DNA of 55,494 bases from contig CAYMOU010000003.1 in the NCBI GenBank assembly GCA_964392115.1, positions 1 to 55,494 on the forward strand, given 5' to 3'. This stretch comes from CAYXWM01 sp964392115. Lineage in GTDB: Bacteria > Bacillota > Clostridia > Lachnospirales > WRBF01. Positions 43,203-51,079 of this stretch are shown here, piece after piece; within the stretch, counting starts at the first letter, position 1; every line of letters begins with the position of its first letter. The notes below the pieces were generated by a model, which searched no databases, was not told where the DNA came from, and worked only from the letters and a program-made list of their open reading frames with translations. The translations under genes and the position numbers were made by a program.

Positions 43203-44969
43203 TTGAGAGAAATGTTTAAAGGAAACAAGCGGTATTTTCTGCTTGCAAGCATAGTAATGGGTTTGGGTACGTATTTTGCGTTACTTGTGCCCTTGGTTAT
43301 AAAATTTACCGTGGATGAGCTGTTGCAAAATAAAGTGTCTGACGAAATGAGCGGCATCGCTGATTTCTTCGGTGGAGCAGATTATCTTAGAAATAATTTG
43401 TGGACTATGGCTGTGGCGGTTATTGTCATTACCCTGTTAAGAGGTATTTGCATGTATTATCGGGGTAAATACTGTGCGGTAGGTTCCGAAAACATAGCCA
43501 AAAACTTAAAAGATAAAATATTTAATCATCTGCAACGCCTAAGCTTTGAATACCACGTAAAGGCCCAAACAGGCGATTTAATACAACGTTCAAGTTCCGA
43601 CGTGGAAACCGTAAGGCGTTTTTTCGGAACTCAAATGGTAGAGGTTTTAAGGGCTGTATTTACAGTGGCTATTTCCTTTGTAATAATGTTTTCTTTAAAC
43701 CCAAAGCTTACCTTTGTTGCCTTGATAATAGTTCCGGTTTTAATGATATTTTCGGGCTTCTTTTTTAAAAGCGTAAAGGAAGCCTTTCTGCAAGCCGACC
43801 GCAAGGAAGGCGAACTATCCACGGTTTTACAAGAAAATCTAAGCGGGGTTCGGGTGGTTCGTGCCTTTGGCAGACAGCGTTATGAAGTTGATAAATTCGA
43901 ACAGAAAAATATAGATTACCGTGATTTATCCAGAAAACTTGCCAACCAAATGGCGTTTTTTTGGTCGGTATCCGGGTTGTTCAGTTCTCTGCAAGTGGGT
44001 GCTGTGCTGATTTACGGGGTTTATTTGGTAAACGCCGGTGAAATAAGCCTTGGCTCTCTGTTGGTGTTTAATACCTACGAAGTTATGCTTATTTGGCCCA
44101 TACGTCACCTTGGCAGAATCCTTACGGATGCCGGAAAAATGTTGGTCTCCGTTGAGCGTATTTACGAAATTCTGGATACTCCGCCGGAGCCGGACAGTGA
44201 GGACGCCCAAACTCCCGATTTGGCAGGAGATATAGTTTTTGAAAACGTCAGCTTTGAATACGAACCGGGCAAGCCCGTTTTGAAAAACTTGAATTTTACT
44301 GTTAAAAGCGGCGAAACCATTGCCATTTTGGGTGCTACGGGCTGCGGAAAGTCCACCTTGGTTCAACTGCTTATAAGGCTTTATGATTATACAGCCGGTT
44401 CCGTAAAAATCAACGGTACGGAGCTGAAAAACATCAAAAAAAGCTGGTTACGTGAAAAAATAGGGTTGGTGCTGCAAGAGCCGTTTTTGTTCTCTAAAAG
44501 TATAAGCGAAAATATAAGAATGGCTCGAGAAACCGCCACTGTCCGAGACATAGACGAAGCAACACAAACAGCCGCAATTTATCAAACCATACAAAGCTTT
44601 GAACACGGTTATGACACGGTTTTGGGTGAAAAAGGCGTTACCCTTTCCGGCGGACAGAAGCAGCGTGTTGCCATAGCCCGTACCTTGGTTAAGGACAGCA
44701 GCATTTTAATTTTTGATGACAGCCTTTCTGCCGTGGATACCCAAACAGACCTGCAAATTCGGGATGCCTTGCGAAACAGGGAAAAGAAAAACACAACCAT
44801 AATTATATCCCAACGCATAACCACCATTATGGAAGCCGACCGTATATTTGTTATGGAAGGCGGAAGAATAACACATATAGGCACCCACGAGGAATTGTTG
44901 GGTGTGGAAGGTTTGTATCAAAAAATTTGGAATATACAAAATTTAATGGAAGAAAGTTTTAATGATTGA
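43203..44969 (+). CDS. ABC exporter half-transporter with degenerate ATP site
   Basis: A 588-residue fusion of six TM helices (about 1-300) and a nucleotide-binding domain. Walker A GATGCGKST, Q-loop VLQEPFLFS and signature LSGGQKQR are intact. The Walker B end is ILIFDDSLSAVD, with Asp instead of the catalytic Glu, and the switch-loop His is Gln (IIISQRITT). This pattern marks the degenerate half of heterodimeric exporters of the BmrC/LmrC/TM287 type, whose partner has the working site and usually sits next door. No partner gene is here. The start is uncertain: a TTG at 43203 or an ATG at 43212, both with weak SDs. The frame is open further upstream to about 43094 without ATG, GTG or TTG. 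Confidence 0.88.
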   Translation: MREMFKGNKRYFLLASIVMGLGTYFALLVPLVIKFTVDELLQNKVSDEMSGIADFFGGADYLRNNLWTMAVAVIVITLLRGICMYYRGKYCAVGSENIAKNLKDKIFNHLQRLSFEYHVKAQTGDLIQRSSSDVETVRRFFGTQMVEVLRAVFTVAISFVIMFSLNPKLTFVALIIVPVLMIFSGFFFKSVKEAFLQADRKEGELSTVLQENLSGVRVVRAFGRQRYEVDKFEQKNIDYRDLSRKLANQMAFFWSVSGLFSSLQVGAVLIYGVYLVNAGEISLGSLLVFNTYEVMLIWPIRHLGRILTDAGKMLVSVERIYEILDTPPEPDSEDAQTPDLAGDIVFENVSFEYEPGKPVLKNLNFTVKSGETIAILGATGCGKSTLVQLLIRLYDYTAGSVKINGTELKNIKKSWLREKIGLVLQEPFLFSKSISENIRMARETATVRDIDEATQTAAIYQTIQSFEHGYDTVLGEKGVTLSGGQKQRVAIARTLVKDSSILIFDDSLSAVDTQTDLQIRDALRNREKKNTTIIISQRITTIMEADRIFVMEGGRITHIGTHEELLGVEGLYQKIWNIQNLMEESFND

Positions 44970-45058
44970 TGTAAGATATGAACGTGTTTCAATGGATTTT
45001 CGGGATTAAGAAGGTGTTGGCCCGAAACATTTCCATGCCTATCATAAACAAAAAAACA

Positions 45059-45096
45059 ATGAGTTCGACACTATGCCGAACTCATTTAATATTTTT
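45059..45096. terminator. Bidirectional terminator after the ABC exporter gene
   Basis: AATGAGTTCG (45059-45068) and CGAACTCATT (45077-45086), with AAAAAAAC before and TAATATTTTT after. It serves the exporter gene and the convergent small gene. Confidence 0.85.
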
Positions 45097-45244
45097 ACTG
45101 CATTGACATCATATCTGAAGCTTTTTGAGCCATTTTTTTAGTATCGTGAATAATGCGTTGTTTAGTATTTTGGTCGCTTAAAGCCCAGGTTACAGCCGCA
45201 CCGATAAGTCCGCCTGCAATAAGGCCTGTTGTAAGTTTAGACAT
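45095..45244 (-). CDS. Small YtxH-like membrane protein
   Basis: A 49-residue protein: MSKLTTGLIAGGLIGAAVTW forms one glycine-zipper-like TM segment, followed by a basic amphipathic tail (RIIHDTKKMAQKASDMM). This is the usual look of YtxH-type proteins. The ATG at 45244 is chosen over an upstream in-frame start because CGAAAGGAGTGATATT precedes it. The function is unknown. Confidence 0.7.
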   Translation of the reverse strand: MSKLTTGLIAGGLIGAAVTWALSDQNTKQRIIHDTKKMAQKASDMMSMQ

Positions 45245-45351
45245 AATATCACTCCTTTCGACATTAGTATTCGCCGGGCAAGTGAAAATATACGGTGCCC
45301 GGAACTGCATAATTTATGCATTATGTTAATATCGAAAGAAGTTTGTGAAAT

Positions 45352-45491
45352 TATAATTCAAATGCTAATTAAAGAGTAACAAAAGCGTAAATTCGTAGTG
45401 GTGAGCGACCGGTGGTTTTCTTTGAAAAACACATGAGCGAACCGTTCACGAAGAATAGCTTTTGTTACTATTCCTTATTCATTTGAGTATA
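45352..45491 (-). repeat. R4 element, long copy 2 (140 bp, inverted relative to copy 1)
   Basis: It contains AGTAACAAAAGC and GCTTTTGTTAC as inner inverted arms, and outer ends ATTCAAATG / CATTTGAGTATA. The centre matches copy 1 on the opposite strand (words such as CATGTGTTTTTCAA). Confidence 0.85.
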
Positions 45492-45496
45492 AAGCA

Positions 45497-45877
45497 CTAT
45501 CTAAAACGATTGCCCTGTGTTTCTTCTTTGATTAACTTATCTATCATATCGGCTACCCCTTGTATCAGGTCTGCGCATTGGTTATGTTCCTTTATCAAAA
45601 CGGAGCAGTTAAAGTTCCCGTATTTATCCTTAAATTGTGTCATAAGCTTTAGGCGCAGCTTCTTGGTTACACCGGTATCGAACATCAAACCGAAAACCAT
45701 TACCCCGGCTATAACCACCGAACACATATTTCCTATGCCAAAACCCATGTTTACGCCGCTGCACATATTAAAACAGGGCTTGGGTACGGAAAGTTTATAA
45801 GTCTGTTGCGCCGCCATAAGTATACACTGGGAACAATTGTAACCTTGCCGATAAAATTTTAGAGCCAAATCCTTCAT
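45497..45877 (-). CDS. C_GCAxxG_C_C family protein
   Basis: A 126-residue protein of the C_GCAxxG_C_C family (named after its spaced cysteines and glycines). YNCSQCILMAAQQ, MCSGVNMGFGIGNMCSVVIAG, FNCSVLI and a final Cys in HNQCADL match the pattern. The cysteines may bind a metal or cluster, but the role is unknown. The ATG at 45877 is used because the family begins close to the first helix; AAGGAAG lies about 11 bases upstream. An earlier in-frame ATG at 45961 has no SD. The 3' end abuts an R4 element. Confidence 0.8.
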   Translation of the reverse strand: MKDLALKFYRQGYNCSQCILMAAQQTYKLSVPKPCFNMCSGVNMGFGIGNMCSVVIAGVMVFGLMFDTGVTKKLRLKLMTQFKDKYGNFNCSVLIKEHNQCADLIQGVADMIDKLIKEETQGNRFR

Positions 45878-46107
45878 GTCAGTTACCACTTCCTTAATTA
45901 TGAATTTCGACCGCCGCAAACAACCCGGTGGAGTAAGGGCGGTATATTTCTCAATTTTCATATCAGTGTTATGAAAATTAACCTCTGTTTTATGCTTTTG
46001 TAATTTTAATAGGGCCGGCGGAATCGCCTACGTCATATGCCGCTATCAAAAATTGTATAAGCATAGTATTATTGTATAAAGTAGTCCCGGGATAGTTTAC
46101 AAATTAT

Positions 46108-46136
46108 TTGCCGAATCCGTATAAATACGGTATAAT
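46108..46136 (+). promoter_or_regulatory. Candidate promoter for rnhB
   Basis: TTGCCG (46108-46113), a 17-base spacer, TATAAT (46131-46136), 72 bases before rnhB. Confidence 0.55.
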
Positions 46137-46208
46137 AAAAGTTGAAAATGCCGATTTTTTACGTTCCGTAAACCGGAAGCGGTATATACTGACAGAAGAA
46201 GGTAACAT

Positions 46209-46850
46209 ATGGATGAAATTAACAACCCGGAAATCCTGCGTTTAAAGGCTATGTTGCAGTACGAGGAATTGTGCTATGAACAAGGTGTAGATTTAATTTG
46301 CGGTGTGGACGAAGCCGGCAGAGGCCCTTTAGCCGGACCGGTGGTTGCCGCCGCCGTTATTATGCCCCGTGATTGCTTTATACCTTGGGTTAACGACTCT
46401 AAAAAACTCAGCGAGAAAAAACGGGAACTTTTATACAAAGAAATCGTAACTTGTGCTGTTTCCGTAGGTTTGGGAATAATAGGCCCGGAAACCATAGAGC
46501 GGATTAATATTTTAAACGCAACCAAGCTTGCCATGCGTCAAGCCGTAGAGGCATTAAGCACTACGCCGGGTCATATATTGATAGACGGCAATTTTACCGT
46601 ACCCGACCTAGCCCTACCCCAACAGGCCATAATAAAAGGCGACAGCAAAAGCTATACCATCGCCGCCGCCTCAATAGTGGCAAAGGTCACCCGGGATAGA
46701 CTGATGCAGGAACTCCACGATAAATACCCTGCCTACAACTTAGCCAAAAACAAGGGCTACGGCACCAAAGAACATATCTCCGCCATTAAAAGCCACGGCA
46801 TGAGTCCTATACATAGGGGTAGTTTTTTAACAAAAATATTGCAAGGTTAG
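46209..46850 (+). CDS. rnhB: Ribonuclease HII
   Basis: A 213-residue enzyme that removes RNA from DNA hybrids, including single ribonucleotides. Active-site motifs are CGVDEAGRGPLAGPVVAAAV (first Asp and Glu), NDSKKLSEKKRE, ILIDGNF (third Asp) and SIVAKVTRDRLM (fourth Asp). AGAAGGTAACAT precedes the ATG at 46209. It leads the co-oriented series rnhB-ylqG-ylqH-yraN-pgeF, the typical Firmicutes order. Confidence 0.96.
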   Translation: MDEINNPEILRLKAMLQYEELCYEQGVDLICGVDEAGRGPLAGPVVAAAVIMPRDCFIPWVNDSKKLSEKKRELLYKEIVTCAVSVGLGIIGPETIERINILNATKLAMRQAVEALSTTPGHILIDGNFTVPDLALPQQAIIKGDSKSYTIAAASIVAKVTRDRLMQELHDKYPAYNLAKNKGYGTKEHISAIKSHGMSPIHRGSFLTKILQG

Positions 46851-46890
46851 TAAGGATAATTAATTACGTAAATTTACCCTACCTAATGCT

Positions 46891-46962
46891 AAAGTCTTTT
46901 TGAAGGGAGTTTGAGGGAAACTTTTTCTTCAGAAAAAGTTTCCCTCAAGGTCTTAATCTTTT
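46891..46962 (+). repeat. R2 hairpin repeat upstream of ylqG
   Basis: A consensus copy, essentially identical to 32456-32527. It ends 18 bases before the ATG of the next gene. Confidence 0.9.
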
Positions 46963-46979
46963 CCTTCCCGGAGGCGGTT

Positions 46980-48206
46980 ATGAGAATAGAGGACTTTATC
47001 TCCATGACAAATTCAAAACCCGTAGCCGGAGGAAACAAAAGCCTGTTGGACTTGGTGAAGGGCGACTGCTTTAAGGCGTTGATTAAGGATATACAGCCCA
47101 ATGTTGTTACCCTGCGGCTGGATTCCGGCGAGTTGTTAAACGCACGAAGCCTAATACTTCCGGAAGCACGCATAGGCGAGGAAGCCGTTTTTATCGTAAA
47201 AGACAACGCAAACGGTCAAATTCTGCTGGAAATGCAAAAATCCCAAGGTGACGGCGTTAAGGACGTAATCATCAAAGAAGCCCTAACCGCCGCCGGCATG
47301 GATACCGCAGACGAAAATACGGAAGTTCTGCGTACCCTTATGAGCAACAACCTGCCTTTGGATAAAGAAACAGTGCAAAAAGCCGTGTACTTCCGCTTAA
47401 CCCAACCGGACCTCACCGACAAAGAGATTGCTTTTTTAATCAAAGAACAAATTCCGCCATCGGAAGGCTCTTTGGCAGTATTTAATAGAATTTCCAAGGG
47501 AACACTTAGTCTAAGAGACGAGTTGAAAAATCTGGCAGACGAAATTTTGAATATTTCCGACCGGGAATTGAAAAAAGCCTTGGCATCTGCTATTTTAAAC
47601 AAAGATACGGAAACTTTTGATAACAACAGGCTTAGGTCTGCATTGTATAAAAAAATCTCCCTACCATTTTCGAAAGAGAATCCTTTAAAAAACCTTAACG
47701 GCTTCTTTAAAGAATTGGGAGATGTTCTGAAGAAACTGACGGAAACTGCCTCGAAAACTCCGGAAAGAGAAATAACCAAGCAGATTTCCCAAATCAAAGA
47801 CAGCCTGCTGTTTATGAGCCATTCCGGCCATGAAAAAATATTTATGCAGATTCCCATGTTTTTTAACGATACTCTGCAACAGGCAGAATTGACGGTTCTG
47901 AAAGACGGCAAAAGAGCCTTAAAAGACAGGGCCACCGTTTTTTTATCCTTAGATTTGCTGAATTTAGGCAAGGTGGAAGTGTTTGTGGAAAAGGACTATA
48001 GAAATTTAAGCATAGATTTTTGGACGGAGAACAATCCCAAACTTTTGAAAGAACGCCTTCCGGAACTGGGCTTGATGCTAAACCGACTGGGTTACAAAAT
48101 CACCGCCCTTAACCTACGTCGTCCGGAAAAAATAACTCTCACAACCGGCCCGGATAACAAACCACCCGAACCACCCAGACGATACTCCTTTGATATGAGG
48201 GTTTAG
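46980..48206 (+). CDS. ylqG: YlqG-like protein with FliK/Flg_hook-type C-terminus
   Basis: A 408-residue protein. The C-terminal ~100 residues (VFLSLDLLNLGKVEVFVE, LKERLPELGLMLNRLGYKI) resemble the hook-length control domain of FliK. The N-terminal part (VTLRLDSGELLNARSLIL) looks like a small beta-barrel. YlqG lies after rnhB and before the FlhB-like YlqH in Bacillus, as here. Its link to flagellar export is suspected rather than proven. The ATG at 46980 is chosen because CCGGAGGCGG sits just upstream; an earlier in-frame start (46911) lies inside repeat R2. Confidence 0.75.
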   Translation: MRIEDFISMTNSKPVAGGNKSLLDLVKGDCFKALIKDIQPNVVTLRLDSGELLNARSLILPEARIGEEAVFIVKDNANGQILLEMQKSQGDGVKDVIIKEALTAAGMDTADENTEVLRTLMSNNLPLDKETVQKAVYFRLTQPDLTDKEIAFLIKEQIPPSEGSLAVFNRISKGTLSLRDELKNLADEILNISDRELKKALASAILNKDTETFDNNRLRSALYKKISLPFSKENPLKNLNGFFKELGDVLKKLTETASKTPEREITKQISQIKDSLLFMSHSGHEKIFMQIPMFFNDTLQQAELTVLKDGKRALKDRATVFLSLDLLNLGKVEVFVEKDYRNLSIDFWTENNPKLLKERLPELGLMLNRLGYKITALNLRRPEKITLTTGPDNKPPEPPRRYSFDMRV

Positions 48207-48208
48207 CC

Positions 48209-48511
48209 ATGGAAGAAAAGAAAAAAATCACAAAGGCCGTGGCCTTGAAATATAATATATCCGATACGGCTCCCTCGGTTATGGCCAAAGGTTCGGGCTT
48301 TGTTGCGGAAAAAATTCTGGAAAAGGCAAAATCCGCCGACTTACCCGTCTACAAGGACGCTAGCCTGGTTGAGGAGCTTTCCAAAATTGATATAGGCTCA
48401 AACATTCCACCGGAACTTTACGAGGTTGTGGCGCAGATTCTTTTGTTTATCAGCAACTTGGATAAAAAAGCCCAATACCTAAATTCCGTGAAAGACAGTA
48501 GGTTACTATGA
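48209..48511 (+). CDS. ylqH: YlqH, FlhB C-terminal-like protein
   Basis: A 100-residue cytosolic protein homologous to the C-terminal domain of FlhB/EscU/HrcU export switches. AVALKYNISDTAPSVMAKGS corresponds to the region after the FlhB NPTH cleavage motif, but the NPTH site itself is absent. VAEKILEKAKSADLPVYKD and LVEELSKIDIGSNIPPELYE are typical. Full FlhB has an N-terminal membrane part, which is missing by design in YlqH. It starts 2 bases after ylqG and its stop overlaps yraN. Confidence 0.85.
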   Translation: MEEKKKITKAVALKYNISDTAPSVMAKGSGFVAEKILEKAKSADLPVYKDASLVEELSKIDIGSNIPPELYEVVAQILLFISNLDKKAQYLNSVKDSRLL

Positions 48512-48858
48512 ACAACAGAATACTGGGAAACCAAGGAGAAATGCTAGCCCGAGAATTGCTCACCGCAAAGGGCTATGAAATTTTAGAAAAGAATTATAAC
48601 TGTCCCTACGGCGAGGCTGACATTATAGCCCGTCTGGAGAATACAGTAATTTTTATAGAGGTTAAATTCCGCCGAAGCACAAAATTCGGCTACCCTCGTG
48701 AGGCCGTTACCAAACGCAAACAAGAAAAACTTCGCCTAACCGCAGAGCATTATATACAGGAAAAAAAACTCAGTAATTTCGATATACGGTTTGACGTTGT
48801 GGAAATTCTGCAAACGGGCAATAAAATTACTACAGAACATTTGGAGTATGCTTTTTAA
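48508..48858 (+). CDS. yraN: YraN family endonuclease-like protein (UPF0102)
   Basis: A 116-residue protein with a restriction-nuclease-like core: GNQGEMLARELLTAKGYEIL, then PYGEADIIARLENTVIFIEVKFRRS, in which the Glu, Asp and ExK residues would form a metal site. Its function is not settled; a role in DNA processing has been suggested for homologues. Its start overlaps the ylqH stop by 4 bases (ATGA). Confidence 0.9.
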   Translation: MNNRILGNQGEMLARELLTAKGYEILEKNYNCPYGEADIIARLENTVIFIEVKFRRSTKFGYPREAVTKRKQEKLRLTAEHYIQEKKLSNFDIRFDVVEILQTGNKITTEHLEYAF

Positions 48859-48878
48859 TATATAATTCGAGGTTTATT

Positions 48879-49676
48879 ATGAAAGAGGTAACCCAAAGGA
48901 ATATTCCTTTTTTAGTATTTGAAAATCTGTCCGGAATACCATGGCTGCGTCACGGCTTTTCTACCCGATTGGGCGGTGTGTCTCAAGCTTGTTACGAATC
49001 TATGAATTTGGGACAAAAACGAGGCGACGTTCCGGAAAATGTGGATGAAAATTACCGCCTGATTACCCAAGCCATAGGTCTGGAATATGAGGATTTGGTA
49101 ATGTCCAATCAAGTCCACGAAACAGAGGTCAAGCTTGTAACCCAAGAACACCGTGGCAAAGGCATTTTCCATAGCCCGGAACCCTGTGACGGCTTGATTA
49201 CCAACCAACCCCGCATAGCCCTAACCACCCAATACGCCGATTGTGTGCCTATTTTTTATACAGATACCAAAAATCAAGCCATCGGTATGTCTCATGCCGG
49301 TTGGAAAGGCACGGTTAAGGGCATAGCCGGCATCACCGTGGAGGAAATGTCAAAACATTTCGGCTCTAAACCGGAGGATATACTGGTGGGCATAGCACCG
49401 TCCATTAAGCAATGCTGCTTCGAGGTGGACGCTGATGTTGCCAACGCCTTCACCCAAGCTTATACTTGGGCTGCGGAATTTATGGTCCCAAAAGAAAACA
49501 AATTCAATATTAATCTACAGGCTGTAAACGCCAAAATCCTCACGGAAAGCGGCGTGCCGGTCCAAAACATAGAAATCTCCCAATATTGCACAAAATGCCG
49601 TGCAGACCTGTTTTTCTCACACAGGCGTGACGGCAACAATCGTGGTGCAATGGCGGCATTTATGGGGTTGGTGTAA
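48879..49676 (+). CDS. pgeF: Peptidoglycan editing factor PgeF (YfiH/DUF152 family)
   Basis: A 265-residue protein of the multicopper-polyphenol-oxidase-like fold, now linked to removing misplaced serine from UDP-MurNAc peptide, and also reported as a purine nucleoside-processing enzyme. Motifs are RHGFSTRLGGVSQACYESMN, VHETEVK, CDGLITNQPRIALTTQYADC, SHAGWKGTVKGI (zinc ligands His/Cys) and a C-terminal cluster CTKCRADLFFSHRRDG. The next gene overlaps by 1 base. Confidence 0.92.
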   Translation: MKEVTQRNIPFLVFENLSGIPWLRHGFSTRLGGVSQACYESMNLGQKRGDVPENVDENYRLITQAIGLEYEDLVMSNQVHETEVKLVTQEHRGKGIFHSPEPCDGLITNQPRIALTTQYADCVPIFYTDTKNQAIGMSHAGWKGTVKGIAGITVEEMSKHFGSKPEDILVGIAPSIKQCCFEVDADVANAFTQAYTWAAEFMVPKENKFNINLQAVNAKILTESGVPVQNIEISQYCTKCRADLFFSHRRDGNNRGAMAAFMGLV

Positions 49677-50971
49677 TGAAACTTATATTAGGAACAGAAA
49701 AAGGCTCACCTGCCTTTAATGCCGGCATTAAGCCGGGCGACAAATTAATAACCGTTAACGGCAAGACCGTAAAAGACGTTTTCGATTACAGGTTCTTTAT
49801 TCAAGAAAAAAAAGTCACGTTGGAAATAGAGCATGAAAACGGCGGCCGTGAAGAGTATAAAATTACCAAGGACGAATACGAGGATTTGGGGCTTGAGTTC
49901 GAAACGGGCCTTATGGACAAATCCTCTCACTGTGCCAATAAGTGCATTTTTTGCTTTATAGACCAACTGCCGAAAAACTGCCGCAGAACCCTATATTTTA
50001 AGGACGACGACGTTCGTCTGTCTTTCCTGTCCGGTAATTATGTAACCCTTACAAATATTACCGATGCGGAGCTGGATAGGCTGATTTCATACAGGCTTTC
50101 ACCCATTAACATCTCCGTCCATACCACCGACCCGGAACTTCGCTCGTTTATGCTGAACAATCCCCGGGCGGCGAAAATTACGGACATGATACAAAAACTC
50201 CATGACTCCGGCATAGCCATGAACTTCCAGATAGTCCTCTGCAAAAATATTAACGACAAGCAACATCTGGAGCGTAGCATAGACAGCCTTGCGGAATTTA
50301 TGCCCAAGGCACAAAGCCTTTCCGTGGTGCCGGTAGGTTTGAGCAAACACAGACAGGAACTCTACCCCTTAGAGCCGTTCACCAAAGAAGATTCTATAGA
50401 AGTCTTGGACTTAATACACCAAAGACAGGAAAAATTCCTAAAGGAAAAAGGCACCCGTTTTATCTACGCCGCAGACGAATTTTACTTAAAAGCGGAACGA
50501 CCCTTCCCACACGTGAACGAATACGAGGACTTTCCGCAAATAGAAAACGGCGTAGGCATGATTAGCCTTATGCAAGACGAATTTTCCTCAGCATTACGCA
50601 GTCAAAAATCCTGCCAATCCGGAAAAATCTCCATAGCCACCGGCAAAGCCGCCTTTGATTTTATAAGCGGCCTTACCCAACAAGTCACCGGTAAATTTCC
50701 TCAACTTACAGTGGACGTTTACCCGGTAGAAAATAACTTTTTCGGCCCCTTGGTAAGTGTGGCCGGCCTAATTTGTGGGAATGATATTTATGAAACACTG
50801 AAAGGCAAGGACTTAGGCAAATACCTTCTAATTCCGCTGAATTCCCTACGAAACGGCGAAGAAGTTTTCTTGGACGACCTCCGCTTAGAGGAACTGGAAA
50901 ACAAACTTAACATAAAGATAATTCCCGTCTGCAACGACGGCTATGAATTTCTGGAAGCACTTGTAAAGTAA
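49676..50971 (+). CDS. PDZ, radical-SAM and DUF512 protein
   Basis: A 431-residue cytosolic protein. The N-terminal ~70 residues are PDZ-like (SPAFNAGIKPGDKLITVNGK). Then comes a radical-SAM-type CxxxCxFC cluster in CANKCIFCFIDQ (about residues 84-95), and the C-terminal half is the DUF512 region (FIYAADEFYLKAERPFP, NNFFGPLVSVAGLICGNDI). The family is conserved in Clostridia next to der, as here. Its substrate is unknown. The start overlaps the pgeF stop by 1 base (TAATG). Confidence 0.9.
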   Translation: MKLILGTEKGSPAFNAGIKPGDKLITVNGKTVKDVFDYRFFIQEKKVTLEIEHENGGREEYKITKDEYEDLGLEFETGLMDKSSHCANKCIFCFIDQLPKNCRRTLYFKDDDVRLSFLSGNYVTLTNITDAELDRLISYRLSPINISVHTTDPELRSFMLNNPRAAKITDMIQKLHDSGIAMNFQIVLCKNINDKQHLERSIDSLAEFMPKAQSLSVVPVGLSKHRQELYPLEPFTKEDSIEVLDLIHQRQEKFLKEKGTRFIYAADEFYLKAERPFPHVNEYEDFPQIENGVGMISLMQDEFSSALRSQKSCQSGKISIATGKAAFDFISGLTQQVTGKFPQLTVDVYPVENNFFGPLVSVAGLICGNDIYETLKGKDLGKYLLIPLNSLRNGEEVFLDDLRLEELENKLNIKIIPVCNDGYEFLEALVK

Positions 50972-50995
50972 CCTGTTAATAATATCTTTTATAAT

Positions 50996-51056
50996 AAAGT
51001 CTTTTTGAAGGGATTTTGAGGGACTTTTTCTCAGGAGAAAGTTTACCTCAAGGTTC
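50996..51056 (+). repeat. R2 hairpin repeat upstream of der
   Basis: AAAGTCTTTTTGAAGGGATT, with a shorter stem (GACTTTTTCTCAGGAGAAAG) and CCTCAAGGTTC. It ends 24 bases before der. Confidence 0.8.
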
Positions 51057-51079
51057 TATCACACACTAAGGAGCAAAAT

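Noticed and set aside
46911..46979. Longer start for ylqG
   Set aside because: The extra residues are encoded by repeat R2 and the CCGGAGGCGG site points to 46980.
47216..47971. A 251-codon open frame on the minus strand inside ylqG
   Set aside because: It overlaps a well-supported plus-strand gene, has no ribosome-binding site, and its Ser/Lys/Phe-rich composition is what an antisense reading of that gene would give.
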